Of a stretch of 35,768 bases of DNA, positions 32,312 through 35,768 are shown piece by piece. Under the pieces are notes generated by a model, which saw nothing but the letters and a program-made list of their open reading frames with translations, searched no databases and had not been told where the DNA came from. Source of the stretch: Candidatus Kaiserbacteria bacterium (GTDB lineage Bacteria; Patescibacteriota; Minisyncoccia; Phycocordibacterales; UBA2100). Each line of letters begins with the position of its first letter. Positions within the stretch are counted from its first letter, which is position 1. The stretch is taken from the NCBI GenBank assembly GCA_016217935.1, contig JACRFJ010000014.1, positions 1 through 35,768 on the forward strand, read 5' to 3'. The position numbers and the translations under genes are program-made.

Positions 32312-32564
32312 CTCGTCTTCCTCCTTGTTGTAACAAAGATCGTTTGGGTCTTGCTCAAACGCAAAACCCGCCCTCGCAGCACAAAAATATTGTGCCGTAA
32401 GGGCGGGTTTCAAATTCCGCGGTGCCACCTTCTTTAGTCTCATCTCGTCCAATTGGACGGATTATCACTGTTACGGGCGAATCCCGGATCGCGACTTGTG
32501 CCGTGATCAGCCTCCCTGGCCCGAACCCGTGCCAATGCACGGAACCAGATCGCAGGCTTTTACT
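32312..32564 (-). promoter_or_regulatory. T-box riboswitch 2
   Basis: Minus strand AAGGTGGCACCGCGGA (32431-32416), followed by terminator AAACCCGCCCT...AGGGCGGGTTT (32410-32363). Short stem I CTGG/CCAG with inner CCGTGC-ATTG-GCACGG and loop strand GUUCGG (UUC Phe or CGG Arg possible). The hairpin ATCACG...CGCGAT corresponds to ATCGCG...CGTGAT of T-box 1. The UGGC bulge predicts a tRNA with discriminator G, unlike T-box 1. Confidence 0.85.
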
Positions 32565-32570
32565 GCGATC

Positions 32571-32598
32571 ACTGTACTCCCGAAAAAAGACACGTCAA
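32571..32598 (-). promoter_or_regulatory. Promoter of T-box 2
   Basis: Minus strand TTGACG (32598-32593), 16 bp, TACAGT (32576-32571). Its -35 is 9 bp from the -35 of a divergent promoter. Confidence 0.65.
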
Positions 32599-32607
32599 AT
32601 CTACCTG

Positions 32608-32635
32608 TTGACAACGGAGCGCGACAGTATATTCT
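32608..32635 (+). promoter_or_regulatory. Promoter of a leaderless micro-ORF
   Basis: TTGACA (32608-32613), 16 bp, TATTCT (32630-32635). Predicted start about 32642, exactly the ATG of the 24-codon ORF. Confidence 0.6.
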
Positions 32636-32641
32636 CAAAAT

Positions 32642-32716
32642 ATGTCAGGCAAGCAGAATGTGAATCTCGTCTTCGGCCTCCTTACCACTTCTGGTGGAGG
32701 TTCTGCTTGTGTCTAG
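32642..32716 (+). CDS. Leaderless micro-ORF, 24 aa
   Basis: The peptide runs MSGKQNVNLVFG then LLTTSGGGSACV. It begins at the predicted transcription start and is followed by GTGTCT/AGACAC (32710-32737) and then a strong terminator, with a Shine-Dalgarno-led gene 75 bp beyond. The layout copies the tyrosine attenuator, so it may be a leader peptide; alternatively it is a small secreted or precursor peptide. No amino acid is clearly over-represented besides Gly/Ser. Confidence 0.4.
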   Translation: MSGKQNVNLVFGLLTTSGGGSACV

Positions 32717-32740
32717 ATAACAAAAAAATAACCAGACACA

Positions 32741-32774
32741 CGAAGGCCCTTCACCCAAGAAGGGCCTTCGTTCT
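32741..32774. terminator. Terminator after the micro-ORF
   Basis: CGAAGGCCCTTC-accca-AGAAGGGCCTTCG then TTCTTT; a 12-bp stem. Confidence 0.75.
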
Positions 32775-32843
32775 TTATGTACCCCAGAGTTTCGTGAATA
32801 TCCGAATCACGGATGAAGGGACAGCAAATATGGAGGCGATGTG

Positions 32844-33170
32844 ATGGGGAAGCATGCGGCGAAACAGAAGGTCAATGGCACTGGCGTCGCGATTCCGCGT
32901 GGATTACCACGCACGATCTGTTCTATTCTCAATGAGCTCGAGAATGTCCAGCATGTGGTGGTGTGCGGAGCTACGCGTAATTACCAGGGTCGGGCAGCTG
33001 CGAACTTTGCGTGGAGACCCGAACCAAAAGGAGCTCTCGCGCTCTGCACCATTCGCGCCAAGGATCCAGACAATGGCGAGCGAGAGATCCGTGTGCGGGC
33101 GCGCAAGCTCGGCGCTGTTGTACGCATCCTCAAGAAGCGACTCTTCGCAGAGGGTGTTCATATCTCCTGA
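32844..33170 (+). CDS. Small basic hypothetical protein, 108 aa
   Basis: Unrecognised. Basic N-terminus (MGKHAAKQKVNGTGVAIPRG), a central ELENVQHVVVCGATRNYQGR, then REIRVRARKLGAVVRILKKR. GGAGG sits 7 nt before ATG 32844. Ends in an intrinsic terminator. Size and charge would suit a nucleic-acid-binding protein, which is only inference. Confidence 0.6.
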   Translation: MGKHAAKQKVNGTGVAIPRGLPRTICSILNELENVQHVVVCGATRNYQGRAAANFAWRPEPKGALALCTIRAKDPDNGEREIRVRARKLGAVVRILKKRLFAEGVHIS

Positions 33171-33181
33171 GTCGACTACTT

Positions 33182-33219
33182 CGCCGCCAAGAATTACATT
33201 CTCGGCGGCGAGTCTTTTC
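33182..33219 (+). terminator. Terminator of the 108-aa gene
   Basis: CGCCGCC (33182-33188) with GGCGGCG (33204-33210), inner GAAT/ATTC, then AGTCTTTTCC. Confidence 0.75.
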
Positions 33220-33291
33220 CTCTCAAGCTACAATGTATGTACATATGTACAAATGTTGTCACGGCCGATCTTGATTGACAGCTGAGGAAGT

Positions 33292-33366
33292 ATGAATACA
33301 CTCGGAGGGACTTGTGATTCAGGATCGGCATTCAAAAAATTGAAAGTCGATCCTGGGTCGCGGTGA
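33292..33366 (+). CDS. Possible micro-ORF, 24 aa
   Basis: MNTLGGTCDSGSAFKK followed by LKVDPGSR; GAGG lies 5 nt upstream. It overlaps a CAGGATCG/TCGATCCTG hairpin. It could be a leader of the basic protein downstream. Weak support. Confidence 0.25.
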   Translation: MNTLGGTCDSGSAFKKLKVDPGSR

Positions 33367-33407
33367 CCTAGTCGAGATCATTCTCGGAAACGCCATGGAG
33401 GACACAG

Positions 33408-33575
33408 ATGGCGAAGAAGACGATCAAGGTTCTTCCCCGTACCAGGTCACGGCATCGGAAGCCAAAGCTTAAGCGGGCGTCGCGTGTCTCTGAACAGCAG
33501 GAGCGGCGGGTTGGCTATCGTCATCAGCGCAACTCGCTCGACAGCTCTGGATTCACACGGTGGGCGCGGACCTGA
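33408..33575 (+). CDS. Small, very basic protein, 55 aa
   Basis: MAKKTIKVLPRTRSRHRKPK then LKRASRVSEQQERR: strongly Arg/Lys-rich, like small ribosomal or nucleic-acid-binding proteins, but not matching bL32-bL36 or bS21 by eye. GGAGG 7 nt before ATG 33408 and a perfect terminator after it support a real gene. It is the last gene before the 16S unit. Confidence 0.6.
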   Translation: MAKKTIKVLPRTRSRHRKPKLKRASRVSEQQERRVGYRHQRNSLDSSGFTRWART

Positions 33576-33603
33576 TCGGATCATCGGTGAGACGTGCCAA
33601 CGA

Positions 33604-33637
33604 GCCGGCGGGGATTTATCCCCGCCGGCGCAATCTT
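33604..33637 (+). terminator. Terminator of the 55-aa gene
   Basis: GCCGGCGGGGA-ttta-TCCCCGCCGGC (33604-33629), then GCAATCTTTC. Confidence 0.7.
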
Positions 33638-33641
33638 TCGT

Positions 33642-33732
33642 GTTACCCTGTGAGTAGGATGATTGCGCGGGGTTCTGCTGAGAAAAGGCGCCAATGCCCA
33701 CTCCTGCAGCGGACTCGACAGAAGAGGGTAAC
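33642..33732 (+). ncRNA. Possible structured RNA upstream of 16S
   Basis: GTTACCCT (33642-33649) pairs with AGGGTAAC (33725-33732), closing a GC-rich 91-nt segment. It does not match SRP, RNase P, tmRNA or tRNA signatures. Only the closing stem supports it. Confidence 0.25.
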
Positions 33733-33793
33733 CAATCCCAAACTAGTCGAGAGTGGCATATCCAGCCGCGTGATCGTACATCCACGTGGACTT

Positions 33794-33816
33794 GGCGCGC
33801 TCGTGGCGCGCCTTTT
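33794..33816 (+). terminator. Terminator just before the 16S promoter
   Basis: GGCGCGC-tcgtg-GCGCGCC-TTTT, insulating the rRNA promoter that starts 3 bp later. Confidence 0.75.
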
Positions 33817-33818
33817 AC

Positions 33819-33846
33819 TTGACTCTCACTTACTTTCACCTATACT
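33819..33846 (+). promoter_or_regulatory. 16S rRNA promoter
   Basis: TTGACT (33819-33824), 16 bp, TATACT (33841-33846), the same hexamers as the 23S promoter. Confidence 0.85.
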
Positions 33847-34251
33847 GGTCCGACCATCGCTCCTGATGGTTTTTGCCTGATGTGCGCTAGCACTTGGGCC
33901 TTGGACCGGATCTGCCGGAAGGTAGCTCTTGGAGAGGTGGTTTGAACTTTGACATACAGAATACGCATTCGAATTCCGTAGCGGAGTTCGAATGTAACAA
34001 CCAATGCAAACATTGGTAAGTTTCGAATCAAAAGATTCGAAAGCAACACACACAAGTCGAGGACCTGAAAAGGTCCGAGATCCTGAGCACGCAGTTGCGT
34101 GCGAAGGGCAAGAAAAAATCGGCACGAAGTTCTAGGAGGATTTTGTGTCGTACAGTAAAGGAACTAGAATGTTCCACATTCTTTTGTTCCGTCCATCCTA
34201 AGAGAAAGAGTAAACCTCTTTATCGGTAATCTCGCCGCAAGGCGGATTATT
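33847..34251 (+). promoter_or_regulatory. Structured leader of pre-16S rRNA
   Basis: About 400 nt with no supportable gene. Hairpins include ATTCGAA..TTCGAAT (about 33967-33992), CCAATG/CATTGG, TTCGAATC/GATTCGAA (34022-34040), GGACCT/AGGTCC and ATC-CGCC-GCAA-GGCG-GAT just before 16S. Like the 23S leader it is unusually hairpin-dense. Confidence 0.55.

Positions 34252-35768
<1,517 letters not shown>

Noticed and set aside
32642-33366. RiPP precursor peptides (two 24-residue ORFs)
   Set aside because: No recognisable leader/core boundary, no RiPP-specific enzyme and no export gene nearby.

Overview
The window looks like a chromosomal piece of an uncultured Candidate Phyla Radiation (Patescibacteria, Parcubacteria-like) bacterium. 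The evidence is the divergent 16S and 23S rRNA genes, which carry group I introns, the unlinked 16S and 23S-5S units, leaderless core genes, and a gene set of ribosomal proteins, a partial folate pathway, RodA, SecDF and envelope glycosylation. No tRNA gene and no CRISPR array was seen.

Layout. 1-5.4 kb: an L10-leader-type element, rplJ-rplL, folK-folP, a wHTH/nucleotidyltransferase-like protein, a TM-helix (MscS-like) membrane protein, a MazG-like hydrolase and a sugar nucleotidyltransferase. 5.5-12.7 kb: a 23S-5S unit with its own promoter. The 23S gene spans about 6 kb because it carries four group I introns (sites equivalent to E. coli 1923, 1951, about 2262 and 2593), a GIY-YIG ORF inside helix 25, and an extra hairpin in helix 45. 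A 5S gene lies nested inside a second, split 5S-like gene. 12.7-21.6 kb: envelope and housekeeping genes (a small unknown gene, a membrane-anchored protein, rodA, a GT4 glycosyltransferase, a polyprenyl-phosphate sugar transferase, an SDR epimerase, folD, secD, secF).

21.6-33.6 kb is the most unusual part. It holds a prephenate dehydrogenase-like gene behind what reads as a classical tyrosine attenuator, trpS, a PrnB/IDO/TDO-like heme enzyme, an LMW-phosphatase-like gene, a large PEP-synthase/rifampin-phosphotransferase-like dikinase behind a T-box, a chorismate mutase-methyltransferase fusion, and a second T-box ahead of two unknown genes. Nearly all of these genes have strong Shine-Dalgarno sites, whereas several core genes have a -10 box only about 7 nt before the start codon. 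I infer an acquired, amino-acid-responsive island centred on aromatic amino acids, possibly making a modified aromatic compound; the product is unknown.

33.6-35.8 kb: a second rRNA promoter of the same type, a long structured leader, and the 5' two thirds of 16S with an ORF-less group I intron at position 793. The window ends inside 16S.
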